A DNA stretch of 5,002 nt, from positions 1 to 5,002 of the forward strand of contig QIDW01000169.1 of the NCBI GenBank assembly GCA_003230435.1. Direction: 5' to 3'. The stretch is from Acidimicrobiia bacterium (GTDB lineage Bacteria > Actinomycetota > Acidimicrobiia > Spongiisociales > ZC4RG35). How positions within the stretch are numbered: the stretch's first letter is position 1; each line of letters opens with the position of its first letter. The translations under genes and the position numbers were made by a program. Of the stretch, positions 1-5,002 are shown piece by piece. Below the pieces are notes generated by a model that was given only the letters and a program-made list of their open reading frames with translations, was not told the DNA's origin and did no database searches.

Positions 1-108
1 CGATCGAGTCTCGACGAACTCGAACGGCTCGCCGACCTCTACGAACGGGGCCTTCTCACCGACGACGAATTCACTGCGATGAAGGCCAAACTCATCGCCG
101 GCGGCTAG
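1..108 (+). CDS. C-terminal end of a SHOCT-domain protein (partial)
   Basis: Frame 1 is open from the window edge to a TAG at 106-108 and gives 35 residues, including LDELERLADLYERGLLTDDEF and then TAMKAKLIAGG. This is a typical SHOCT (short C-terminal) domain: a leucine-rich helix, a G-[LVI]-[LI]-[TS]-[DE]-[DE]-EF turn, and a second helix with KAKL. SHOCT is a small two-helix module found at the end of many otherwise unrelated bacterial proteins, often membrane or DUF-containing ones, and is thought to mediate oligomerisation. The main part of this protein lies left of the window, so its function cannot be stated. No terminator hairpin with a T run is visible after the stop. Confidence 0.85.
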   Translation, partial: RSSLDELERLADLYERGLLTDDEFTAMKAKLIAGG

Positions 109-335
109 TCCGAACGGCTTCTCCCATGACCCGTGGCTACCACTTTTTGAAGCTCCTCCACTGCCCACTCCTCTATCGGTAACGCATCGGCGAGGACCTC
201 GACTGTGCGGATAGACGACGCAAGATGGCCGTTGCTCAATTCGACTAAATAGCATGTGAGAGGCCCGTGTGTTTGGTCGATTCGTCTCGACGTTCGATGT
301 TCCGGCCTCCGAGAGCCGCACGAAACCGGAGGCAA
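105..335 (-). pseudogene. Possible gene remnant or small hypothetical ORF
   Basis: An open frame of 76 codons starts at a TTG (333-335) and ends with TAG, overlapping the SHOCT stop by four bases. There is no Shine-Dalgarno sequence before the TTG and no internal ATG. The first ~25 residues are Arg/Pro/Ser-rich and look non-coding. The last ~50 look more like protein: they include LVELSNGHLASSIRTVEVLA and IEEWAVEELQKVVA, which suggest two amphipathic helices, with codons that are reasonable for this genome. It may be the 3' end of a gene that has lost its start, or a chance ORF. I recognise no family. Confidence 0.25.
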
Positions 336-519
336 TATATGCGGTTCGCCACAGGCAAGAATTATTGGTTGTTATTGGTCGGTGACTCCCAGAGGTCGAT
401 TTCGGGGAGCTAGGCACCACCGGGCGAAACGACTCACAAGTCTGTAACAGTCAGGTTTCATAACACATTTAGGGGTCCGTGCGTCAGCTAGCGATTGACG
501 ATATTGGGTGCCTGATGTA
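336..519. other. Non-coding, AT-richer stretch left of the tRNA fragment
   Basis: I see no convincing gene in either strand. The ORF at 256-447 has no ribosome site and no protein-like composition. The segment is visibly richer in A and T than the genes around it. It contains the direct repeat at 362-379, a small CTGT-A-ACAG inverted repeat near 440-450, and ends exactly where tRNA homology begins. If the tRNA fragment is an attachment site read on the plus strand, this side would be the end of the integrated element, where integrase arm or excisionase sites are often found. That is inference. Confidence 0.4.
362..379. repeat. Two direct copies of TTATTGGT spaced one helical turn
   Basis: TTATTGGT occurs at 362-369 and again at 372-379, separated by TG, so the repeat period is 10 bp. 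Repeats in helical phase in AT-rich DNA about 140 bp from a tRNA attachment-type core are compatible with binding sites for an integrase arm domain, an excisionase or another DNA-bending protein. A chance tandem duplication is equally possible, and no protein partner is visible. Confidence 0.4.
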
Positions 520-565
520 ACTGGGGGTCAAGAGGTCGCCGGTTCGAATCCGGCCAGCCCGACTA
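520..565 (+). other. 3' half of a tRNA-Pro(GGG) gene, probable attachment-site footprint
   Basis: The sequence reads as a tRNA from the anticodon loop onward: loop CTGGGGG (521-527, anticodon GGG at 523-525), 3' anticodon stem TCAAG (528-532), variable loop AGGTC (533-537), a perfect T arm GCCGGTTCGAATCCGGC (538-554), 3' acceptor strand CAGCCCG (555-561) and discriminator A562. G72 with A73 is the identity signature of bacterial tRNA-Pro. The matching 5' acceptor CGGGCTG, a proper D arm and a pairing 5' anticodon stem are all missing upstream; bases 516-520 (TGTAA) pair poorly with TCAAG. It therefore cannot be a functional tRNA. A sharp break at the anticodon loop with a perfect 3' half is typical of the attachment core left when a tyrosine-recombinase element integrates into a tRNA gene. 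The alternative is a tRNA pseudogene whose 5' half decayed. Confidence 0.75.
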
Positions 566-720
566 TCGGTGCTCCTGTTCAGCGGGGGTAATGATGGATC
601 CATGCTTCGTTGTGCTCTGGTCTGGGAACCCATTGGGCGTCTCACGAACGTGGCCAGCTCCTCAGGGATACGCTCCTGGGCGTCGCCATTGCAGAGTGTG
701 TCATCATTTATGGCGGTAGC
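566..720. other. Non-coding stretch between tRNA fragment and regulator
   Basis: No supported gene is seen. A plus-strand ORF starting at 610 runs out of frame into the regulator gene and has an arginine-rich, shadow-like composition. ATGGATCCAT at 594-603 is a 10-base palindrome with no evident role. If the tRNA fragment is an attachment site, this side corresponds to the old chromosome, or to the next element in a tandem array. Confidence 0.4.
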
Positions 721-735
721 GGCATAAGTTATGCC
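721..735. promoter_or_regulatory. Perfect palindrome, probable TetR-family operator
   Basis: GGCATAAGTTATGCC is a perfect inverted repeat with 7-bp arms around a single central G. An extra half-site, GTTATGC, recurs at 744-750, 16 bp after the copy at 728-734. The size and symmetry suit a dimeric TetR-type repressor, and the site sits 46 bp before the preferred start of the TetR gene. Autoregulation of this gene and the co-transcribed enzyme is the simplest reading. Binding is inferred, not shown. Confidence 0.6.
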
Positions 736-742
736 TCAGGTG

Positions 743-751
743 TGTTATGCT
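743..751 (+). promoter_or_regulatory. Possible extended -10 promoter element for the TetR-enzyme unit
   Basis: TGTTATGCT matches an extended -10 (TGn followed by TATGCT). No good -35 hexamer lies at 16-18 bp spacing. Transcription would start near 757-758, giving a short leader to an ATG at 782. The palindrome at 721-735 would fall in the spacer/-35 zone, where a bound repressor would block polymerase. Evidence is limited to one hexamer plus this geometry. Confidence 0.3.
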
Positions 752-781
752 ATGACAGAGAAGTCGAGCAAGGCAGAGGCA

Positions 782-1420
782 ATGGGCGACAAGACCGCAT
801 CGTCACTTCGCGACAAGCAGCAGGAGTTGAGCCGAAACCTCGCCAGAGAGGTCATCCTTCGTGCCCTCGCCGATGTGATCGTCGAGCAAGGTGTGCACGA
901 CTTTTCAGTTCAGACGGTTGCCGACCGAGCAGGCGTATCTCACCGCACGGTCTACCGACACTTCGCCAGTCGCGACGAGCTCCTCCGTGAGCTGTACCTG
1001 TGGCTCGACGACCGCCTCGACCGGCTCGAGCTCCCAGATTTCTCGAACAACGCTTGGAAGATACCTGAAGCGATAACAAGTATCTTCCGCGCTCTCGACG
1101 AGGAGGATCGCATGGTGCGGGCCGTCAGCATCGTCGGACTCACCACCGATCACCAGACAGATCAGCGCAGGCTGCGCACAGCCGACTTCCATGCCGCTCT
1201 CCGTGAGCTAGCCCCTGACCTCGACGAAGACGCGTTCTCTGCGCAGTTCGCGGTAATCCGATCTCTGGCCGCCGCTCAGCAGTGGTTCATTCTTCGTCAA
1301 CAGTTCGGCTTGAGTGGAGACCTTTCCGGACCTGCGGTGGCACGGGCGATAACAGTGCTACTCGAGGACCTTGTTGCGAGAAACGAAGAGGCGCGCCAGA
1401 AAACCGAGGAGGACCAATGA
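782..1420 (+). CDS. TetR/AcrR-family transcriptional regulator
   Basis: The gene encodes a 212-residue one-component regulator, a usual TetR length. From the chosen start, residues ~10-36 form helix 1 and residues 42-61 hold the helix-turn-helix (SVQTVADRAGVSHRTVYRHF), followed by ASRDELL, the standard entry into helix 4. The remaining ~145 residues are the variable ligand-binding and dimerisation domain, rich in helices but with no feature that names a ligand. In-frame ATGs also exist at 731 and 752. I prefer 782 because the 731 codon lies inside the operator palindrome, 752 would lie at the predicted transcription start, AAGG at 770-773 is 8 bases before 782, and the N-terminal arm then has a normal length. 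The stop overlaps the next start (ATGA), so the regulator and the enzyme are translationally coupled. It probably represses its own operon and is released by a small molecule handled by the enzyme; this is inferred from context. Confidence 0.9.
   Translation: MGDKTASSLRDKQQELSRNLAREVILRALADVIVEQGVHDFSVQTVADRAGVSHRTVYRHFASRDELLRELYLWLDDRLDRLELPDFSNNAWKIPEAITSIFRALDEEDRMVRAVSIVGLTTDHQTDQRRLRTADFHAALRELAPDLDEDAFSAQFAVIRSLAAAQQWFILRQQFGLSGDLSGPAVARAITVLLEDLVARNEEARQKTEEDQ
1404..1420 (+). promoter_or_regulatory. Strong ribosome site and ATGA overlap fixing the enzyme start
   Basis: GAGGAGG at 1406-1412 stands 4 bases before ATG 1417-1419, whose last two bases and the next A form the TGA stop of the regulator. 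This makes 1417 the start, although the frame is open upstream to 1282; the upstream part is simply the regulator gene read in another frame. Confidence 0.85.
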
Positions 1421-3882
1421 CGCACGACGTCAAAGCTACGACTGACATTGTGATCGATCTTTCACTGGCGGATCCGGCAGACGTCGCGCGCATCGGCGGA
1501 AAGGCCGCCGGGCTAGCAGAGCTCATTCGCGGTGGATTCGACGTTCCACGGGGCGTTGTAATAGCTGCTGGCGGTGTGGATGCTCGCTTCGATGAAAACT
1601 CGGCCACACTCGACAGTGTTGTTGACCGAGTCGTGGAAGCCCTCGGGAACGGCCCGTTCGCAGTGCGCTCGTCCGCCGTTGGTGAGGACTCTCTTGACGG
1701 ATCATTCGCTGGGATCTTCGAAACCGTACTGGGAGTGACAGGCCGTGCGGATCTGAGTGACGCCATCGTTGCTTGTCTGTCATCGCGTGACTCCGTACGT
1801 GCCACCGCGTACGGGGGCGGTGAGGCAGGACCGATGGCCGTTGTCGTCCAAGAGCTTGTTGACGCCGACACTGCTGGTGTGGCATTCGCCGCGGATCCCG
1901 TTACAGGTGAGAGAGACCGGACCATCGTCTCGGCAGTCAGAGGACTGGGTGAGCGCCTCGTCTCAGGCGACGTGACTCCCGACGAGTGGGAGGTCAAGAA
2001 CGGGGTCGTTTCCGTGCGGACAGAGGGAGAGCGTGCACTTACGGAAGACCAAGTTCTGGAAGTGGCCGACCTCACCGATCGAATTACGTCCCATTTTCGT
2101 GAGATCCCCCAAGACATCGAGTGGGCCTATGCGGGGGGGCAACTCCGCTCGCTCCAGTCCCGCCCGATCACCGGCCTCCCCGACGTCGATCCATTGGAAC
2201 CCACGATCGATCCCCCGGAAGACGGGTTCTGGTCTGTTGACGGTGGTCACTATCCCCGGCCGGTGTCACCGATGGCAGCGAGCTTCTACCACCCCGGCAT
2301 CGCCCGGCACGCCTCCGCGGCCTTTGGCGAGTTTGGTGCTCTCGTCGAAGGTATTGAGGTCGCCATTATCGGTTGGCGCCCCTACGTGCGAGTTGTCCCT
2401 CCGATGGGAAAAAATGGCCCTCCACCGCCGGCGTGGTTACTCGGTCTGTTGACACGCCTGGTGCCGCCTCTGCGCAAGAAGGTGGCCCGCGGGCGCCGGG
2501 CAGTCGAAGAAAGCCTGGGAGACCGCTACGCCGAGAAATGGTGGGCAGAGTGGCGTGATCAGTTCAGGGACGAGATCGCTGACCTGACAGCCGTGGATCT
2601 CGAATCGTTGACCGAAACCGACCTCGTTCGACGATTTCGCCAGCTGATCGACCTGAACGAGCGAGGACAGGACGTGCACTTCAAACTCTTTGTGCCGTAC
2701 ATGCTCGCGGTGTACGACCTCATGAAGTTCGGCAGCGAGGTGCTGGGCTGGCCCGAAGCGAAAACAGTGCAGCTCATGGCCGGGCTGTCGGAGTGGTCTA
2801 CCGAGCCGGCGAGACGCCTGGAGAACCTCTCCGCGCTCGCCTATGCCAGTCCGGCGGTCGTCAAGCTCCTCGACGCCAACGAGCACGTGACCATTCGCGA
2901 ACTGCGCAACGCCGATGCTGGTTTCGATACTGCCCTCGAAGAGTACATGCGGCTCTTCGGAGCCCGAGCGACCGGCTATGACGTGGCCGATCCGACGATT
3001 GGCGAGAACTCCGACGCGCTCATCCAGAATTTGAGAAACCTCCGACCCGACCGCGTTTCCACACCCAAGCGGCGCCAACCGGGTCGAGGAGAGCTACCGA
3101 ATCGAGGAGAGTTAGCGGCAGAGGCGAGAACGCTCCTCGCTGATCGAACCGACGAGCTTGCCCAATTCGACGCCCTCCTCGAGACGGTCGTGGCCGTCTA
3201 CGCGCTGCGCGAAGACAATGTGTTCTTCACAGACAACCTCCCCGTCGGTCTGACCCGTTTGACCGCGCTCGAGATGGGACGCCGTCTCGTAGCCCGCGAT
3301 CTGTTGGATGAGGACGCCCACATCGTGTACCTCGATGTGGATGAGGCGATCCGGTCGATCGAGGTGGGCGAGGACCACCGGAAGCAGGTGCTACAGCGTC
3401 GCCGTGAGCACGCATGGGTGGAACGTCATACCCCGGTCCCTTCATTCGGCACTGAGTATCCTCCTCCCGATCTCGGCAAGGTCCCTCGCGACACACGTCG
3501 ACTCATGCTGGCACTGCTCTGGTACATCGAGCGTGACATCGCTGCACCCGTGGGCGACGGTCTCACTGGCACCCCAGCCTCACCCGGCAGTTACACCGGA
3601 CCCGTGCGAATCGTTCGCAGCGAGGCCGACTTTGCCAAGTTGCAGGCCGGCGATGTGCTGGTGGCTCCCATCACAACTCCGGCGTGGACCGTGCTCTTCG
3701 CGGCTGCCGGGGCTCTCGTCACCGATACCGGCGGACTGCTCTCCCACGCCGCTGTGGTCGCTCGTGAGCACGGGCTCCCCGCGGTGGTGGCGACGGGCTC
3801 GGCAACCGCCCTGCTCGAGGACGGACAGCTCATTACCGTCGACGGTACGAGCGGCCAAATCGAGATTTCTCCAGACTCATAA
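1417..3882 (+). CDS. Rifampicin phosphotransferase-like ATP-grasp/phosphohistidine enzyme (PEP synthase family)
   Basis: An 821-residue cytosolic enzyme. Residues ~1-255 form a PPDK_N/PEP-synthase ATP-grasp domain: IGGKAAGL with K29, FAVRSSAVGEDS with R84, DIEWAY with E235, and LQSRPI with Q247 and R249, the usual nucleotide and phosphate ligands. Residues ~256-710 are a mainly helical middle domain containing HYPRPVSPM (279-286) and LREDNVFF (597-604). Residues ~715-818 are the swivelling PEP-utiliser domain with TGGLLSHAAVVAREHG, where H777 is the expected phosphohistidine. The C-terminal TIM barrel that binds PEP/pyruvate in PEP synthase and PPDK is absent. The order ATP-grasp, middle, His and the length match rifampicin phosphotransferase (about 860 residues), in which the His domain carries the beta-phosphate of ATP to an acceptor bound by the middle domain. 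ATP-dependent phosphorylation of a small molecule, yielding AMP and phosphate, is therefore likely. The acceptor is unknown: rifamycin is possible but unproven, as many RPH-like proteins are uncharacterised. It is co-transcribed with the upstream TetR regulator. The reading frame is intact. Confidence 0.85.
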   Translation: MTHDVKATTDIVIDLSLADPADVARIGGKAAGLAELIRGGFDVPRGVVIAAGGVDARFDENSATLDSVVDRVVEALGNGPFAVRSSAVGEDSLDGSFAGIFETVLGVTGRADLSDAIVACLSSRDSVRATAYGGGEAGPMAVVVQELVDADTAGVAFAADPVTGERDRTIVSAVRGLGERLVSGDVTPDEWEVKNGVVSVRTEGERALTEDQVLEVADLTDRITSHFREIPQDIEWAYAGGQLRSLQSRPITGLPDVDPLEPTIDPPEDGFWSVDGGHYPRPVSPMAASFYHPGIARHASAAFGEFGALVEGIEVAIIGWRPYVRVVPPMGKNGPPPPAWLLGLLTRLVPPLRKKVARGRRAVEESLGDRYAEKWWAEWRDQFRDEIADLTAVDLESLTETDLVRRFRQLIDLNERGQDVHFKLFVPYMLAVYDLMKFGSEVLGWPEAKTVQLMAGLSEWSTEPARRLENLSALAYASPAVVKLLDANEHVTIRELRNADAGFDTALEEYMRLFGARATGYDVADPTIGENSDALIQNLRNLRPDRVSTPKRRQPGRGELPNRGELAAEARTLLADRTDELAQFDALLETVVAVYALREDNVFFTDNLPVGLTRLTALEMGRRLVARDLLDEDAHIVYLDVDEAIRSIEVGEDHRKQVLQRRREHAWVERHTPVPSFGTEYPPPDLGKVPRDTRRLMLALLWYIERDIAAPVGDGLTGTPASPGSYTGPVRIVRSEADFAKLQAGDVLVAPITTPAWTVLFAAAGALVTDTGGLLSHAAVVAREHGLPAVVATGSATALLEDGQLITVDGTSGQIEISPDS

Positions 3883-3957
3883 TCGAACAGTGCCAGCCAG
3901 CACGAGATGCACGGACCGGCACGCTTGAAAGAATGAGAATGTGAACCTGCGGCCGCC

Positions 3958-3995
3958 GGGTTCGCGGTGGTCCGGAGCGATTCCATCGCGAACCC
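3958..3995. terminator. Strong hairpin downstream of the enzyme gene
   Basis: GGGTTCGCGGTGG (3958-3970) pairs with CCATCGCGAACCC (3983-3995): 13 bp including one G-T pair, with a 12-base loop. It begins 76 bases after the enzyme stop. No T run follows on either strand, so it is not a textbook intrinsic terminator, though high-GC actinobacteria often use such stems for termination or mRNA 3' protection. It also lies next to the damaged tRNA-like sequence and could be a recombination-associated inverted repeat. Confidence 0.5.
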
Positions 3996-4015
3996 AAGCC
4001 CGGACGATCTGCCCG

Positions 4016-4068
4016 TTCGTGGTCAGGAGGTCGACCAGCCGAGAGTTCGAATCTCCGCAGCCCGGCTA
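4016..4068 (+). other. Degenerate tRNA-Pro-like 3' half with a 9-base interruption
   Basis: TTCGTGGTCAGGAGGTCG (4016-4033) resembles the anticodon loop, 3' anticodon stem and variable loop of a tRNA-Pro(CGG), where the loop would be CTCGGGG. After the extra bases 4034-4042 (ACCAGCCGA) comes GAG-TTCGAAT-CTCCG (4043-4057), then the acceptor strand CAGCCCG (4058-4064), G4065 and CTA. Removing the nine extra bases joins C4032-G4033 to GAG and restores a perfect CGGAG/CTCCG T stem. The acceptor heptamer is identical to that of the fragment at 520-565, and the following CTA is shared. No 5' half is recognisable. It looks like a decayed tRNA 3' end or old attachment site. The similarity is judged by eye and could be partly chance. 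Confidence 0.4.
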
Positions 4069-4107
4069 CCGTTTGCAGTGGCGTCAACCCTTCCAGTCGA
4101 GGTCATC

Positions 4108-4308
4108 ATGGAACATGACCAAACCGTCAACAGAATGTCCGAGAAGCCGGACCTGGAACCCTTGCGGGGCAGTTCCACGACTCCATCCTGGTGGGAGCGC
4201 AATGCGGCACGAGTGCTTCGAACAATCCGAAGCAGAACCGGACTGACGATCATGCTGGCTATCACCATCGGAATCGCTCTCACCGTCGGAGCTTGGCTGA
4301 CCCTCTGA
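4108..4308 (+). CDS. Small single-pass membrane protein, hypothetical
   Basis: A 66-residue ORF with ATG at 4108, preceded by GAGG at 4099-4102 at 5-base spacing. A longer GTG start at 3967 lies inside the hairpin and would translate the tRNA-like sequence, so it is rejected. Residues 1-28 are polar (MEHDQTVNRMSEKPDLEPLR onward). Residues ~29-44 carry WW and several arginines, an amphipathic interface segment. Residues ~45-64 (TGLTIMLAITIGIALTVGAW) form one hydrophobic helix. By the positive-inside rule the N-terminus should be cytoplasmic. No family is recognised. The gene converges with the minus-strand membrane-protein gene, with 10 bases between the two stops. Confidence 0.55.
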   Translation: MEHDQTVNRMSEKPDLEPLRGSSTTPSWWERNAARVLRTIRSRTGLTIMLAITIGIALTVGAWLTL

Positions 4309-4318
4309 AACGACTGGC

Positions 4319-5002
4319 CTACGGGGAAGTAGATTCCTTGTCTCTTCCGGCAAGATAGAGGCCCAATCCGCCACCGGCGCCGGCAATCAGCGCCAGGATC
4401 ACGATCAGGTTCAGCACGTCGTACAAACTTGATGTCACCCCCGTGAGCAGCGCCAAAGATAGGTCTGAGGCACTCTCCGACTCCAATCTTGCCACTGCGT
4501 TGGCAATGTTCCAATCCGTGTAAAGCCTCCAGCCGAGCACGCCGAGCGCACCAGACACCAAAAGGGCCGACGTCATCCACAGTCGTCCCGGCGCCAGGAG
4601 GATGGCTGCCAGCCCTAGGACAAAAGCGACCATGGGGAAGACCACAACCAGTCGATCGAATAGAACCACGAGATCCTGCAGAGTCCCGAGTGTGCCAGAC
4701 GTGTAAATGACCACTTCGTTGAGTTCGGCGGGAAATGCGGACTGCTCGTAGTCACTGATCAACTGACTAATGGCATCGTCGAATTCCACAGCGTTCAGCA
4801 CCAATTCGGGGATGACCTCCCCCAGTTCCTGGAGACGATCGATAACGCCATCAAGGACGGGGACCAGGAATGGTTCGAGGTCAACGGATACGACGCCTTC
4901 GCTCGTGGAGAGGAAGGGAACCTCATCGCGAAGGATCGCGACAACGGCAGTGTGAGCTTTTGCATTGATCTCAAGCCAGATGTCACCGAATCGCTCGCTG
5001 GC
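4319..5002 (-). CDS. Multi-pass integral membrane protein, C-terminal part (partial)
   Basis: The minus-strand frame is open from the right edge of the window to a TAG at 4321-4319, giving 227 residues. A TTG at 4804 is an internal codon rather than the start, because protein-like sequence continues beyond it without a stop. Visible residues ~1-115 are soluble and acidic, including WLEINAKAHTAVVAIL, GVVSVDLEPFLVPVL and DRLQELGEVIPE. Three hydrophobic segments follow at about 116-137, 142-160 and 197-218, then a short polar tail RDKESTSP. The N-A/K-A-H and V-S-V-D-L-x-P pattern reminds me of a large uncharacterised actinobacterial membrane family with an extracytoplasmic domain after a first N-terminal helix; that helix would be outside this window. 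The function is unknown. Confidence 0.8.
   Translation of the reverse strand, partial: ASERFGDIWLEINAKAHTAVVAILRDEVPFLSTSEGVVSVDLEPFLVPVLDGVIDRLQELGEVIPELVLNAVEFDDAISQLISDYEQSAFPAELNEVVIYTSGTLGTLQDLVVLFDRLVVVFPMVAFVLGLAAILLAPGRLWMTSALLVSGALGVLGWRLYTDWNIANAVARLESESASDLSLALLTGVTSSLYDVLNLIVILALIAGAGGGLGLYLAGRDKESTSP

Noticed and set aside
388..412. A third tRNA-like trace (AGAGGTCG followed by TTTCGGGG)
   Set aside because: Only the 8-mer AGAGGTCG matches the tRNA-Pro fragment. There is no T loop or acceptor strand.
731..781. Longer TetR starts at ATG 731 or 752
   Set aside because: 731 lies inside the operator palindrome, and 752 lies at the predicted transcription start with only a distant CAGG. 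782 has AAGG at 8 bases and gives a normal TetR N-terminus. 752 cannot be fully excluded.
1282..1416. N-terminal extension of the enzyme ORF to 1282
   Set aside because: It overlaps the regulator gene in another frame, has cysteine- and arginine-rich shadow composition, and a strong GAGGAGG site with ATGA overlap marks 1417 as the start.
1287..2117. Long minus-strand ORF of 276 codons opposite the enzyme gene
   Set aside because: Its Ser/Thr/Pro/Arg-rich composition is typical of the antisense of a high-GC gene, and the plus strand carries clear domain motifs.
2437..3078. Minus-strand ORF of 213 codons opposite the enzyme middle domain
   Set aside because: Shadow of the enzyme gene, with no ribosome site and no recognisable protein features.
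3955..4066. A complete tRNA or other structured RNA from GCCGGGT (3955-3961) to GCCCGGC (4060-4066)
   Set aside because: The ends pair, but the span of 112 bases is too long for a tRNA, the T arm would be out of register with that acceptor stem, and no D arm or anticodon stem forms. GC-rich chance pairing is likely.
3967..4107. GTG start at 3967 for the small membrane protein
   Set aside because: The extension would translate the hairpin and the tRNA-like sequence and has no ribosome site, whereas ATG 4108 has GAGG at 5 bases.
4770..4955. Plus-strand ORF of 61 codons near the right edge
   Set aside because: Ser/Thr/Arg-rich shadow of the minus-strand membrane-protein gene, which is open through this whole region.
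1..5002. CRISPR array, insertion sequence, integrase or toxin-antitoxin genes
   Set aside because: No regularly spaced repeats, transposase or recombinase motifs, or paired small toxin-antitoxin ORFs were seen in the window.

Overview
The window is GC-rich and densely packed. Its codon use, its SHOCT and TetR proteins and its strong GGAGG-type ribosome sites fit a high-GC Gram-positive bacterium (Actinomycetota). This is an inference from style; no marker gene fixes the genus.

Layout from left to right. The last 35 codons of a SHOCT-domain protein (1-108) are followed by about 670 bases without a convincing gene. That stretch holds a weak minus-strand ORF remnant (105-335), an AT-richer segment with an 8-bp direct repeat (362-379), and an isolated 3' half of a tRNA-Pro(GGG) gene (520-565). 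The tRNA fragment begins in the anticodon loop and has no recognisable 5' half, which is the usual footprint of integration into a tRNA gene. Next comes a two-gene unit on the plus strand: a TetR-family regulator (782-1420) overlapping by ATGA a large enzyme of 821 residues (1417-3882). The enzyme has an N-terminal ATP-grasp domain, a long middle domain and a C-terminal swivelling phosphohistidine domain. That order matches rifampicin phosphotransferase (RPH) rather than PEP synthase or pyruvate phosphate dikinase. A 15-bp perfect palindrome (721-735) just upstream is a likely operator for the regulator.

Downstream of the enzyme lie a strong hairpin (3958-3995) and a second, damaged tRNA 3'-half-like sequence (about 4016-4068). 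This one resembles tRNA-Pro(CGG) and carries a 9-base interruption in the T stem. A small single-pass membrane protein (4108-4308) then converges with the C-terminal part of a multi-pass membrane protein on the minus strand (4319-5002, running off the window).

The point of most interest is that two tRNA-Pro 3'-half-like sequences, both starting in the anticodon loop and both on the plus strand, bracket a roughly 3.5-kb block holding only the TetR and RPH-like pair. This suggests a small cargo module gained by, or left behind after, tRNA-targeted integration. No integrase is visible in the window, and the second footprint is degenerate, so this remains a hypothesis.
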